From NCBI GenBank assembly GCA_905478725.1, contig CAJQJT010000220.1, positions 1 through 6,980 of the forward strand: a DNA stretch of 6,980 nt. Reading direction: 5' to 3'. The DNA is from an uncultured Pseudomonadales bacterium. GTDB lineage: Bacteria > Pseudomonadota > Gammaproteobacteria > Pseudomonadales > Porticoccaceae. The notes beneath the pieces are model-generated. The model did not search any database and had not been told where the DNA came from. It worked only from the letters and a program-made list of their open reading frames with translations. A program made the position numbers and the translations under genes. Shown here in pieces: positions 1-5,266 of this stretch; the stretch's first letter is position 1; each line of letters opens with the position of its first letter.

Positions 1-2
1 GT

Positions 3-290
3 GTTTCAGCGGTATTTGGTCTGTTGCATGGTTTTGGTTTTGCCGTGGTATTGCAGGAGTTAGGCCTGCCATCGGCGATGAAGGTTCAGGCACTGCTGTT
101 TTTCAATATTGGTGTCGAGCTGGGTCAGCTGATCTTTATTCTGGCTGTGTCTGTGCTGGCGCTGATTATCAGGCGTTGGATCGCAACCCAAGCCAGTCAG
201 CAGGATCGACTGGCGCAGGTGGTGATATACAGTATTGGAGTGTGCAGCGCTTACTGGTTGTTTGAACGCAGCGCGCTGCTCTTTTCTTAA
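3..290 (+). CDS. HupE/UreJ-family membrane protein, C-terminal part (5' truncated)
   Basis: This reading frame is open from the left edge and ends in TAA at 288-290, giving 95 residues of a longer protein. It contains FGLLHGFGFA, then a hydrophobic stretch with LLFFNIGVELGQL, which are signatures of the HupE/UreJ_2 family of small polytopic membrane proteins. Three hydrophobic segments are visible: around the LLHGFGFA motif, from ALLFFN to LALII, and from VVIYSIG to ALLFS. They are separated by a basic/polar loop (RRWIATQASQQDR). Related proteins are linked to nickel or other metal uptake, but many members, including chromosomal ones like this, have no proven substrate, so transport is only an inference. 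The true start lies outside the window. The gene converges on suhB with a 15-bp gap and has no evident functional link to the ISC genes. Confidence 0.8.
   Translation, partial: VSAVFGLLHGFGFAVVLQELGLPSAMKVQALLFFNIGVELGQLIFILAVSVLALIIRRWIATQASQQDRLAQVVIYSIGVCSAYWLFERSALLFS
268..288 (+). terminator. Possible intrinsic terminator at the end of the HupE-like gene
   Basis: The 12-bp palindrome GCAGCGCGCTGC (268-279) can fold as a 4-bp GC stem with a CGCG loop. It is followed directly by the pyrimidine/T-rich tract TCTTTTCTT (280-288), which runs into the stop codon. It would end transcription of the HupE-like gene before the convergent suhB. The stem is short and the T tract is interrupted, so this is a weak call. 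Confidence 0.3.
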
Positions 291-305
291 CGACTCTTGC
301 TTCGA

Positions 306-1109
306 TTACTTTACTTTGCTGAGATGCTTGGCGATCACTTTTAGAGTTGGCTTAACCAGCTTGGGGGTGCAGGCAACTATATGGCCAGTCTCCAAGAATT
401 TCTCTCCACCTTGAAAATCACTCACCATGCCGCCAGCTTCACGCACTAAAAGTGCACCAGCTGCTATATCCCATGGCTTGAGGTACATTTCCCAGTAGGC
501 ATCCATACGTCCGGCTGCAACATAAGCTAGATCTAGTGCCGCTGCACCCATGCGGCGAACACCGGATGAATTGGTAGCAAACTCGTGCATCGATTTTAAG
601 TAACCGTCCATATGATCGAAGGAGGGCGAGTTAAAAGGAATGCCTGTGGCGTAGAGTGCACCGGCTTCACTGGCGCGACCAGAGACACGAATACGGCGAC
701 CATTAAGCTTGGCGCCATCACCGCGACTGGCGGTAAATTCTTCGTGCTTGAAAGGCTCAACAATCACTGCATGCTCAAGCTTGCCTTTAATGCGGCAGGC
801 GATTGAGATCGCGACATGGGGTATGCCGCGGATAAAATTAGTGGTGCCATCCAATGGGTCGATAATCCATTCCACATCACTGTTCGGGTTACCGCTGACG
901 CCACTCTCTTCGCAGAGGAAGCGATGGTCTGGGTAAGCCTTTTTGATATGATAAATAATCGTCTCTTCGGAACGTCTATCAACTTCAGTTACAAAGTCGT
1001 GGCGACCTTTCTCGTCGACCTTGACTAGATCGAGGTTGTCAGCCGATTTTACAATCATTTCGCCCGCACTGCGCGCAGCACGCAGGGCAATATTAACCAT
1101 AGGTTGCAT
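306..1109 (-). CDS. suhB: Inositol-1-monophosphatase family protein / Nus-complex factor SuhB
   Basis: The 267-residue protein has the same length as E. coli SuhB and begins MQPMVNIALRAARSAG, matching the family N-terminus. Metal-binding motifs of the Mg-dependent, lithium-sensitive phosphatase fold are all present: EESG (Glu67), DPLDGTTNF (Asp84, Asp87) and PWDIAAG (Asp214). The enzyme hydrolyses inositol-1-phosphate. In E. coli the better established role is as a cytoplasmic RNA polymerase-associated factor that joins NusA/B/E/G on boxA RNA for rRNA antitermination. The frame stays open upstream to 1277, but that extension crosses the promoter region and the trmJ start and has no family similarity, so the start at 1109 is preferred. 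The ribosome-binding site is weak (TTGGAAAA about 10 nt upstream). It is divergent from trmJ, as in E. coli. Confidence 0.95.
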   Translation of the reverse strand: MQPMVNIALRAARSAGEMIVKSADNLDLVKVDEKGRHDFVTEVDRRSEETIIYHIKKAYPDHRFLCEESGVSGNPNSDVEWIIDPLDGTTNFIRGIPHVAISIACRIKGKLEHAVIVEPFKHEEFTASRGDGAKLNGRRIRVSGRASEAGALYATGIPFNSPSFDHMDGYLKSMHEFATNSSGVRRMGAAALDLAYVAAGRMDAYWEMYLKPWDIAAGALLVREAGGMVSDFQGGEKFLETGHIVACTPKLVKPTLKVIAKHLSKVK

Positions 1110-1128
1110 GTTAGATTTTCCAAGTGAC

Positions 1129-1137
1129 TTAAAGAGC
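1129..1137 (-). promoter_or_regulatory. boxA-like Nus-factor element in the suhB leader
   Basis: The minus strand reads GCTCTTTAA here, identical to the core of the rRNA boxA (TGCTCTTTAACA). It ends 19 nt before the suhB start codon, just upstream of the weak ribosome-binding site. In E. coli, suhB is known to be autoregulated through a boxA in its 5' leader, where the Nus/SuhB complex limits translation. Sequence match, gene and position all agree, so conservation of that loop is a reasonable inference. One concern is that the predicted transcription start falls very close to the 5' edge of the element. Confidence 0.6.
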
Positions 1138-1143
1138 GCCGGC

Positions 1144-1152
1144 ATTGTAACA
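1144..1152 (-). promoter_or_regulatory. Probable suhB promoter, extended -10
   Basis: The minus strand reads TGTTACAAT: a TG extension one base before TACAAT, which matches 5 of 6 bases of the sigma-70 -10 consensus. The hexamer at the usual -35 distance (CTTCTC, 1167-1172) is poor, as is common for extended -10 promoters. The start of transcription would be near 1137-1140, giving a leader of about 30 nt that carries the boxA-like element. Confidence 0.45.
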
Positions 1153-1160
1153 GAACTAAT

Positions 1161-1189
1161 GTGCCAGAGAAGACTGATTCTGCTACACT
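1161..1189 (+). promoter_or_regulatory. Probable trmJ promoter (GTGCCA, 17 bp, TGC-TACACT)
   Basis: The -10 candidate TACACT (1184-1189) is preceded by TGC, an extended -10 arrangement. GTGCCA (1161-1166) lies exactly 17 bp upstream and matches 4 of 6 bases of the -35 consensus. Transcription would start near 1196 and give a leader of about 75 nt. The -35 box abuts that of the divergent suhB promoter. Confidence 0.45.
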
Positions 1190-1192
1190 CGC

Positions 1193-1245
1193 GGCCGTTT
1201 TTTGGCCCTCTATTAATAGCGGCCACGGCAGGCCATAAGAAGGCC
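1193..1245 (+). repeat. GGCC-rich leader of trmJ with nested palindrome
   Basis: GGCC occurs five times (starting at 1193, 1204, 1221, 1231 and 1242). TGGCC (1203-1207) and GGCCA (1221-1225) form an inverted repeat that encloses the perfect palindrome CTATTAATAG (1210-1219). GGCCAT is repeated directly at 1231 and 1242. The transcript leader could fold in several alternative ways. No known riboswitch or leader peptide is recognised. Confidence 0.4.
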
Positions 1246-1269
1246 ATTTGAGAGATTAAGAGGTGATAA

Positions 1270-2013
1270 GTGTCCATAGTTGAGCGTCAGGCAAATATTC
1301 GCATTGTGTTAGTCAATACCACTCATCCCGGTAATATTGGCGGCGCTGCCCGAGCCATGAAAAATATGGGCTTGGCCGAATTGTATTTGGTCCAGCCCCG
1401 TGAATATCCTGCGCCCCGTGCGGTATGGCGGGCAGCTGGTGCGCGCGATGTACTTGCCAACGCGACCATTGTTGAGTCCGTTGATGAAGCCATTGCCGAC
1501 TGTGCTCTAGTCGTTGGGACCAGTGCGCGCGAGCGACGTATTCCCTGGCCGCTGCTCAATCCTCGGGAGTGCGGTGAGAAAATCTACAGTGAAGCAGTCA
1601 CTCATAAGACCGCGTTATTGTTTGGTCGCGAAGATCGCGGGCTGACTAATGATGAGCTGCAGAAGTGCCATTACCATGTGCACATCCCATCGAATCCCGA
1701 TTATAGTTCACTGAATTTGGCCACTGCTGTCCAGGTGTTAGCCTATGAGATTCGAATGGCCAGCCTCGCGGACGAGCAGGGCAATTTGCCATCACTCAGT
1801 GAGTGGGACCAGCCGCCTGTTACCGCTGGGGATCTGGAGTTCTTTCACGAGCATCTGGCTACCACCATGGCCGAGCTACAGTTCTATGATCCGGAAAATC
1901 CCAAACAGCTTTTAACCCGCATGCGTAGATTATTTAATCGTGTGCGCATGGATCAAATGGAAGTTTCCATACTTCGTGGTCTGTTGTCAGCGGTGCAGCG
2001 TAAAATTGAGTAA
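1270..2013 (+). CDS. trmJ: tRNA (cytidine/uridine-2'-O-)-methyltransferase TrmJ
   Basis: The 247-residue protein is close to the 246 aa of E. coli TrmJ, which methylates the 2'-O of position 32 in the anticodon loop of several tRNAs using S-adenosylmethionine. SPOUT-family features are visible: HPGNIGGAARAMKNMGL (residues 19-35) with the catalytic-region Arg and Asn, GTSAR (83-87), and the trefoil-knot AdoMet-binding segments LLFGREDRGL (116-125) and SSLNLATAVQ (146-155). The C-terminal third (LLTRMRRLFNR to ILRGLLSAVQRK) is the helical dimer/tRNA-binding extension typical of TrmJ. The start is GTG at 1270, chosen because AAGAGG (1258-1263) lies 6 nt upstream and the next residues align with the family. 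It is followed by iscR, with no cysE between them. It probably has its own promoter. Confidence 0.95.
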   Translation: MSIVERQANIRIVLVNTTHPGNIGGAARAMKNMGLAELYLVQPREYPAPRAVWRAAGARDVLANATIVESVDEAIADCALVVGTSARERRIPWPLLNPRECGEKIYSEAVTHKTALLFGREDRGLTNDELQKCHYHVHIPSNPDYSSLNLATAVQVLAYEIRMASLADEQGNLPSLSEWDQPPVTAGDLEFFHEHLATTMAELQFYDPENPKQLLTRMRRLFNRVRMDQMEVSILRGLLSAVQRKIE

Positions 2014-2036
2014 TGACAGGTAGAGCGCCGTATAAT
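2006..2036 (+). promoter_or_regulatory. Candidate promoter overlapping the end of trmJ
   Basis: TATAAT at 2031-2036 is a perfect -10 hexamer. TTGAGT (2006-2011) is the only -35-like sequence and lies 19 bp away, longer than optimal, with no TG extension. If active it would give iscR a second, longer leader of about 125 nt that starts outside the IscR operator. The evidence is only the hexamer match. Confidence 0.25.
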
Positions 2037-2051
2037 CCGACGTTTCTATAG

Positions 2052-2073
2052 GGCTTTTTTAGGGTCTAAAGCC
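2052..2073 (+). other. Stem-loop between trmJ and iscR
   Basis: GGC (2052-2054) and TTTAG (2058-2062) pair with CTAAA-GCC (2066-2073) around a GGT loop, with a 3-nt T bulge on the 5' arm. An alternative pairing is GGCTTT with AAAGCC. No T tract follows on either strand, so it does not qualify as an intrinsic terminator. It could stabilise the 3' end of the trmJ mRNA. Confidence 0.3.
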
Positions 2074-2105
2074 GCTGTCTAGGTGATCAGTTTGGTTCGA
2101 TCTGT

Positions 2106-2130
2106 TTACTTGACTAAAATAGTCGGGTAT
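2106..2130 (+). promoter_or_regulatory. Type-1 IscR operator
   Basis: The 25-bp stretch has the perfect dyad GACTA-AAA-TAGTC (2112-2124) with flanks TTACTT and GGGTAT. It matches the type-1 IscR consensus (ATASYYGACTR, WWW, YAGTCRRSTAT) at every position except the first base. Type-1 sites are bound by [2Fe-2S]-IscR. The operator covers the -35 box and most of the spacer of the iscR promoter, so the expected effect is repression when clusters are plentiful. Confidence 0.9.
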
Positions 2131-2138
2131 TTCATACT
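2110..2138 (+). promoter_or_regulatory. isc operon promoter (TTGACT, 17 bp, CATACT)
   Basis: TTGACT (2110-2115) matches 5 of 6 bases of the -35 consensus. CATACT (2133-2138), 17 bp downstream, matches 4 of 6 of the -10. Transcription should begin near 2145, leaving a leader of about 22 nt with the ribosome-binding sequence CAGGTAG ahead of the iscR ATG. The -35 box is embedded in the IscR operator. Confidence 0.7.
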
Positions 2139-2167
2139 GAGCCCCTGATCGAAACAGGTAGCAACCA

Positions 2168-2644
2168 ATGCGACTGACAACCAAAGGGCGATATGCGGTA
2201 ACCGCAATGTTGGATCTCACCATCCACTGCGGTGACAAGCCGGTGTCACTGTCTGAAATATCTCAGCGCCAATCCATATCACTGTCGTATCTAGAGCAGC
2301 TTTTCTCAAAGCTGCGCCAGTCTAAACTGGTTACCAGTGTGCGAGGCCCCGGTGGCGGATATCGCTTGGGCAGGTCTAGCGAGAATATCTTTGTTGCGGA
2401 AATTATCGATGCGGTCAATGAGTCGGTAGATGCCACAAACTGCCAGGGCAAAGGTGATTGTCAGGGCGGAGAGATATGTTTGACCCACTCGCTGTGGGAT
2501 CAGTTGAGCCACGAGATACATAATTTTTTAAATGCTATCTCCTTGGCCGATTTGATCGCCCGTCGCGACGTGAAAAGTATTGCCCAGCGCCAGGTTGAGC
2601 AATTATTAATTTTAAATGAAAGCCCGCAGGCTGATGCCTGCTGA
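2168..2644 (+). CDS. iscR: Fe-S cluster-responsive transcriptional regulator IscR
   Basis: The 158-residue Rrf2-family protein compares with 162 aa in E. coli. The N-terminal winged helix begins [17 protein letters not shown], and the recognition helix region [13 protein letters not shown] (38-50) and wing [12 protein letters not shown] (57-68) are conserved. All four ligands of the [2Fe-2S] cluster are present at the E. coli positions: Cys92, Cys98, Cys104 and His107. The protein should therefore sense cluster status and switch between cluster-bound repression at type-1 sites and apo/holo binding at type-2 sites. The C-terminal tail after about residue 135 is divergent and ends in ADAC, giving one extra terminal cysteine. 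It is the first gene of the operon, autoregulated through the operator at 2106-2130, and ends 14 bp before iscS. Confidence 0.97.
   Translation: MRLTTKGRYAVTAMLDLTIHCGDKPVSLSEISQRQSISLSYLEQLFSKLRQSKLVTSVRGPGGGYRLGRSSENIFVAEIIDAVNESVDATNCQGKGDCQGGEICLTHSLWDQLSHEIHNFLNAISLADLIARRDVKSIAQRQVEQLLILNESPQADAC
2626..2641 (+). other. GC-rich hairpin at the 3' end of iscR
   Basis: GCAGGC (2626-2631) and GCCTGC (2636-2641) form a perfect 6-bp stem with a TGAT loop, ending at the base before the iscR stop codon and 6 nt before the iscS Shine-Dalgarno. No T tract follows, so it is not a terminator. It sits where a 3'-stabilising structure would protect an iscR-only mRNA. In E. coli the iscR segment is selectively retained when RyhB triggers decay of iscSUA. 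Confidence 0.45.
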
Positions 2645-2658
2645 AACTGGAGTAATAA

Positions 2659-3873
2659 ATGAGTCTTCCAATTTATCTCGACTACGCAGCAACAACTCCT
2701 GTTGATCCTGCAGTCGCAGACAAAATGATGCAGTACCTGACCCCAACCGGTCATTTCGGCAACCCAGCATCTCGCTCTCACACCTTTGGCTGGGAGGCAG
2801 AAGCGGCAGTAGAGGACGCTCGCGAAGAAGTCGCCAAAATGATTGGCGCTGATCCACGTGAAATCGTCTGGACCTCTGGCGCCACAGAAGCCAACAACCT
2901 TGGTATCAAAGGTTGCGCACATTTTAATCAGCGCAAAGGCAAGCACGTGATTACCTCACGTATTGAGCATAAGGCTGTACTAGATACCTGTCGTCAACTT
3001 GAGCGCGAAGGCTTCGAAGTGACGTACTTGGATCCAGATTCCAGCGGTTTGATTCAGCCACAGATGGTTGCCGACGCGATTCGCGAAGACACCACTGTTG
3101 TTTCTATCATGCACGTGAACAATGAGATAGGCACGCTTAACGACATAGCCGCCATCGGCGCTATCTGTCGTGAGAAGAAAGTCTTCTTCCACGTGGATTC
3201 GGCTCAGAGTGCAGGCAAGACGCCTATCGATGTTGAAGCCATGCAGGTGGATATGATGTCCTTCTCGGCACACAAGATTTACGGCCCGAAAGGTATTGGT
3301 GCACTCTACGTTCGTCGCAAGCCGCGCGTTCGTATTGAAGCGCAGATGCACGGTGGCGGACATGAGCGCGGTATGCGTTCTGGCACTCTTGCTACTCACC
3401 AGATTGCTGCCATGGGTGAAGCCTTCCGTCTTGCCGGTGAAGTGCTGGCTGAAGAATCGGCTCGCATCACTGTATTGCGCCAGCGTCTCTGGGACGGAGT
3501 CTCAGATATGGAAGAGGTCTACCTCAACGGTTCGGCTACTCAGCATGTTCCAGGCATTGTGAATATCAGCTTTGCCTTTGTAGAGGGCGAATCACTGATT
3601 ATGGCACTGCGCGATCTGGCAGTTTCATCTGGATCAGCCTGTACTTCTGCCAGCCTTGAGCCTTCCTATGTGTTGCGTGCTCTAGGTCTCAATGATGAAA
3701 TGGCCCACAGTTCAATCCGCTTTAGTATCGGTCGCTACACCACCGAGCAAGATATAGATTCAGCGATTGAAAAAGTGCGTCATGCGGTAACCAAGTTGCG
3801 TGAGCTCTCGCCGCTCTGGGATATGTTTAAAGACGGCGTAGATTTAAGCAAAGTAGAGTGGGCTGCCCACTAG
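2659..3873 (+). CDS. iscS: Cysteine desulfurase IscS
   Basis: This PLP-dependent class V aminotransferase-fold enzyme converts L-cysteine to alanine and carries the released sulfur as a persulfide to IscU, and in E. coli also to tRNA-thiolation partners. At 404 residues it has exactly the E. coli length. Residues visible at the E. coli positions are His104 (RIEHKAV), Asp180 and Gln183 ([10 protein letters not shown]), the PLP-binding Lys206 ([12 protein letters not shown]) and the catalytic Cys328 in [20 protein letters not shown], the long flexible loop. The C-terminal tail [13 protein letters not shown] resembles the segment that docks IscU. The ATG start has TGGAG (2648-2652) 6 nt upstream. 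It follows iscR after 14 bp, and a 65-bp structured gap separates it from iscU. Confidence 0.98.
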   Translation: MSLPIYLDYAATTPVDPAVADKMMQYLTPTGHFGNPASRSHTFGWEAEAAVEDAREEVAKMIGADPREIVWTSGATEANNLGIKGCAHFNQRKGKHVITSRIEHKAVLDTCRQLEREGFEVTYLDPDSSGLIQPQMVADAIREDTTVVSIMHVNNEIGTLNDIAAIGAICREKKVFFHVDSAQSAGKTPIDVEAMQVDMMSFSAHKIYGPKGIGALYVRRKPRVRIEAQMHGGGHERGMRSGTLATHQIAAMGEAFRLAGEVLAEESARITVLRQRLWDGVSDMEEVYLNGSATQHVPGIVNISFAFVEGESLIMALRDLAVSSGSACTSASLEPSYVLRALGLNDEMAHSSIRFSIGRYTTEQDIDSAIEKVRHAVTKLRELSPLWDMFKDGVDLSKVEWAAH

Positions 3874-3908
3874 ATCCTTCGGGGTAGAGTGCAACTTAGT
3901 CTTACTAA
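3857..3908 (+). other. Three tandem small hairpins at the iscS/iscU junction
   Basis: AGTGGG-CTG-CCCACT (3857-3871) is a perfect 6-bp stem reaching into the iscS stop codon. ATCC-TTCG-GGGT (3874-3885) closes an exceptionally stable C(UUCG)G tetraloop, with one U-G pair. TTAGT-CTT-ACTAA (3896-3908) is a third perfect 5-bp stem. No T tract follows any of them, and the iscU ribosome-binding site at 3925-3930 remains free. They could act as a processing or decay barrier between iscS and iscU; that is inference. Confidence 0.4.
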
Positions 3909-3938
3909 ATTCAGTTATTAAATAAAGGAGTCATTAAC

Positions 3939-4322
3939 ATGGCTTACAGCGAAAAAGTTATAGATCATTACGAAAACCCACGCAATGTTGGCAAGCTCGA
4001 CGACAATTCAAAAAATGTCGGTACTGGCATGGTCGGCGCACCCGCCTGTGGTGACGTAATGCGTCTGCAAATTCAGGTTAACAGCGATGGCATTATTGAA
4101 GATGCCAAGTTTAAAACCTACGGCTGTGGTTCGGCTATTGCTTCAAGTTCACTGCTTACCGAGTGGGTTAAAGGCAAGCACATAGACGATGCTGCTGAGA
4201 TTAAGAACACTGAAATCGCTGAAGAATTGGCCCTGCCACCGGTTAAGATTCACTGTTCAGTGCTGGCTGAAGACGCTATTAAAGCAGCAGTTCGCGACAT
4301 TCGAGCAAAGCAGGGGAGCTGA
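3939..4322 (+). CDS. iscU: Fe-S cluster assembly scaffold IscU
   Basis: The 127-residue protein (E. coli: 128) is the scaffold on which [2Fe-2S] clusters form from IscS-derived sulfur. The start MAYSEKVIDHYENPRNVG is diagnostic. Cluster ligands are present as Cys37 and Asp39 (GAPACGDVM), Cys63 (TYGCGSAIASSS) and Cys106 with His105 (KIHCS). LPPVK at residues 99-103 is the HscA recognition motif, consistent with hscA in the same operon. The ATG start is preceded by a strong AAGGAG (3925-3930) 8 nt upstream, the best ribosome-binding site in the window. This fits a need for more scaffold than upstream proteins. Confidence 0.98.
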   Translation: MAYSEKVIDHYENPRNVGKLDDNSKNVGTGMVGAPACGDVMRLQIQVNSDGIIEDAKFKTYGCGSAIASSSLLTEWVKGKHIDDAAEIKNTEIAEELALPPVKIHCSVLAEDAIKAAVRDIRAKQGS

Positions 4323-4331
4323 TTAGCAACC

Positions 4332-4655
4332 ATGGCTATTACAATGACCGCAGCTGCGGAGCAGCATGTAATCAAACATCTCGCACATCGCTCAAAAGGT
4401 GTTGGCGTCCGATTGGGCGTTCGCACCACTGGCTGTTCGGGTCTTTCCTACGTTCTTGAATTTGTCGATAGCACTGAAGCTGAAGACAAGGTGTTTCACT
4501 GTGGCGACGTAAAGCTGGTAATCGACCCTAAGAGTCTGCTCTATCTCGACGGCACCGAATTGGATTATGTCAAAGAGGGCCTCAATGAAGGCTTTGAATT
4601 TAAGAATCCGAATGTCAAAGATGAATGTGGTTGTGGCGAAAGCTTTCATATATAA
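4332..4655 (+). CDS. iscA: A-type iron-sulfur carrier protein IscA
   Basis: The 107-residue protein equals E. coli IscA in length. A-type carriers receive clusters from IscU and deliver them to apo-proteins, especially [4Fe-4S] enzymes. The three conserved ligands are Cys35 ([16 protein letters not shown]) and Cys99 and Cys101 ([12 protein letters not shown]). The [11 protein letters not shown] ending distinguishes IscA within the HesB/ErpA family; ErpA or SufA are less likely given the operon. It starts 9 bp after iscU. The only Shine-Dalgarno-like sequence, AGGGGAG (4312-4318), lies in the last codons of iscU and is 13 nt from the ATG, longer than usual, suggesting translation coupled to iscU. 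Confidence 0.97.
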   Translation: MAITMTAAAEQHVIKHLAHRSKGVGVRLGVRTTGCSGLSYVLEFVDSTEAEDKVFHCGDVKLVIDPKSLLYLDGTELDYVKEGLNEGFEFKNPNVKDECGCGESFHI

Positions 4656-4668
4656 ATAGCTTCCATAT
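4641..4668 (+). repeat. Imperfect 11-bp direct repeat across the iscA stop codon
   Basis: AGCTTTCATAT (4641-4651) and AGCTTCCATAT (4658-4668) differ at one base and are spaced by a 17-bp period. The same interval also allows AAGCT/AGCTT pairing with a long loop. A T5 tract follows at 4675-4679, but the hairpin is too weak to be a convincing terminator. No function can be assigned. Confidence 0.25.
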
Positions 4669-4714
4669 TTAACGTTTTTGCACCGCAGTAACAATTACCT
4701 TTGGGTTTAATACA

Positions 4715-5263
4715 GTGGTTTTATCGGCAACACTTTTCGAATCGAGCAATTTCTTTGCGTTATTTTCCCTGCCCTCGGGCTGGCAAATTGACCGAGGTTT
4801 GCTCGACGCCCGCTATCGTAAATTGCAGCAGGAGTTTCATCCCGATCGCTTTGCCGCTAAAGGCGACGTCGATAAGCGCCTGGCGCTGCAGACCACCTCG
4901 CTGATTAATCAGGCCTACGATACCCTCAAATCTCCGCTTAAACGCGCCCAGTATCTTTTGCAATTACAGGATCTCGACGCCGCTCAGGAAAGCCATATCA
5001 CCAGTGATGGCCAGTTTCTGATGCAGCAGATCGAATTCCGCGAAGCCTTGGGTGAGCTAAATGAGAGTGCTGATCCAATGACGACATTGGATAGTATGCG
5101 CACTGATGTGCAGGGCCAGTACCTGCAGCTACAGAATGACTTTGAGGCGCAACATCTGGCCGCCAATTATAATGACGCCCTGGACACCGTGGCGAAAATG
5201 CAATTCTTCTCCAAGCTGCTGGACGAAATAGACCAGCGAGAAGAAGAGTTAGAGGACTTTTAA
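4715..5263 (+). CDS. hscB: Fe-S cluster assembly co-chaperone HscB (J-domain protein)
   Basis: HscB binds IscU, presents it to HscA and stimulates HscA ATPase activity. The N-terminal J-domain is recognised by FFALFSLP, the basic helix DARYRKLQQEFHPDRF with the essential HPD triad at residues 42-44, and LINQAYDTLKSPLKRAQYLLQL. The C-terminal part (FLMQQIEFREALGEL to MQFFSKLLDEIDQREEELEDF) is the three-helix IscU-binding domain. At 182 residues it is about 10 longer than E. coli HscB (171), all at the N-terminus (MVLSATLFESS). GTG at 4715 is the only ATG/GTG/TTG between the upstream in-frame stop (4670) and the J-domain, so this start is favoured although its ribosome-binding site is weak (GGG at 4703-4705). 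A 59-bp gap separates it from iscA. Confidence 0.95.
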   Translation: MVLSATLFESSNFFALFSLPSGWQIDRGLLDARYRKLQQEFHPDRFAAKGDVDKRLALQTTSLINQAYDTLKSPLKRAQYLLQLQDLDAAQESHITSDGQFLMQQIEFREALGELNESADPMTTLDSMRTDVQGQYLQLQNDFEAQHLAANYNDALDTVAKMQFFSKLLDEIDQREEELEDF

Positions 5264-5266
5264 ACC

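Larger units (their letters stand above)
2096..2153. repeat. Inverted repeat TTCGATC/GATCGAA bracketing the iscR promoter
   Basis: TTCGATC (2096-2102) and GATCGAA (2147-2153) are exact inverted copies either side of the iscR promoter and operator. An overlapping pair, GATCAG (2085-2090) and CTGATC (2145-2150), is also inverted. The downstream arm lies inside CCTG-N7-CAGG (2144-2158), which includes the first bases of the iscR ribosome-binding site. No known regulator is recognised and chance is possible. Confidence 0.3.

Noticed and set aside
1110..1277. 56-residue N-terminal extension of SuhB, with a start at 1277
   Set aside because: It would overlap the trmJ start, both promoters and the boxA-like element. 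It resembles no SuhB sequence, and starting at 1109 gives the family length of 267 aa.
2052..2073. Intrinsic terminator for trmJ
   Set aside because: The stem has no T tract downstream on either strand, so it was kept only as an unassigned stem-loop.
2500..2946. 148-codon open frame on the minus strand across iscR/iscS
   Set aside because: It overlaps conserved parts of both genes and its Cys/Trp-rich product looks like a frame shadow.
2980..3399. 139-codon open frame on the minus strand inside iscS
   Set aside because: It is fully antisense to the conserved IscS core, has no recognisable domain, and is explained by codon composition of iscS.
4656..4714. Possible separate promoter for hscBA (TTTAAT at 4706-4711)
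   Set aside because: The nearest -35-like hexamer TTGCAC (4678-4683) is 22 bp away, there is no TG extension, and the hexamer would sit on the start codon. Read-through from iscA is simpler.
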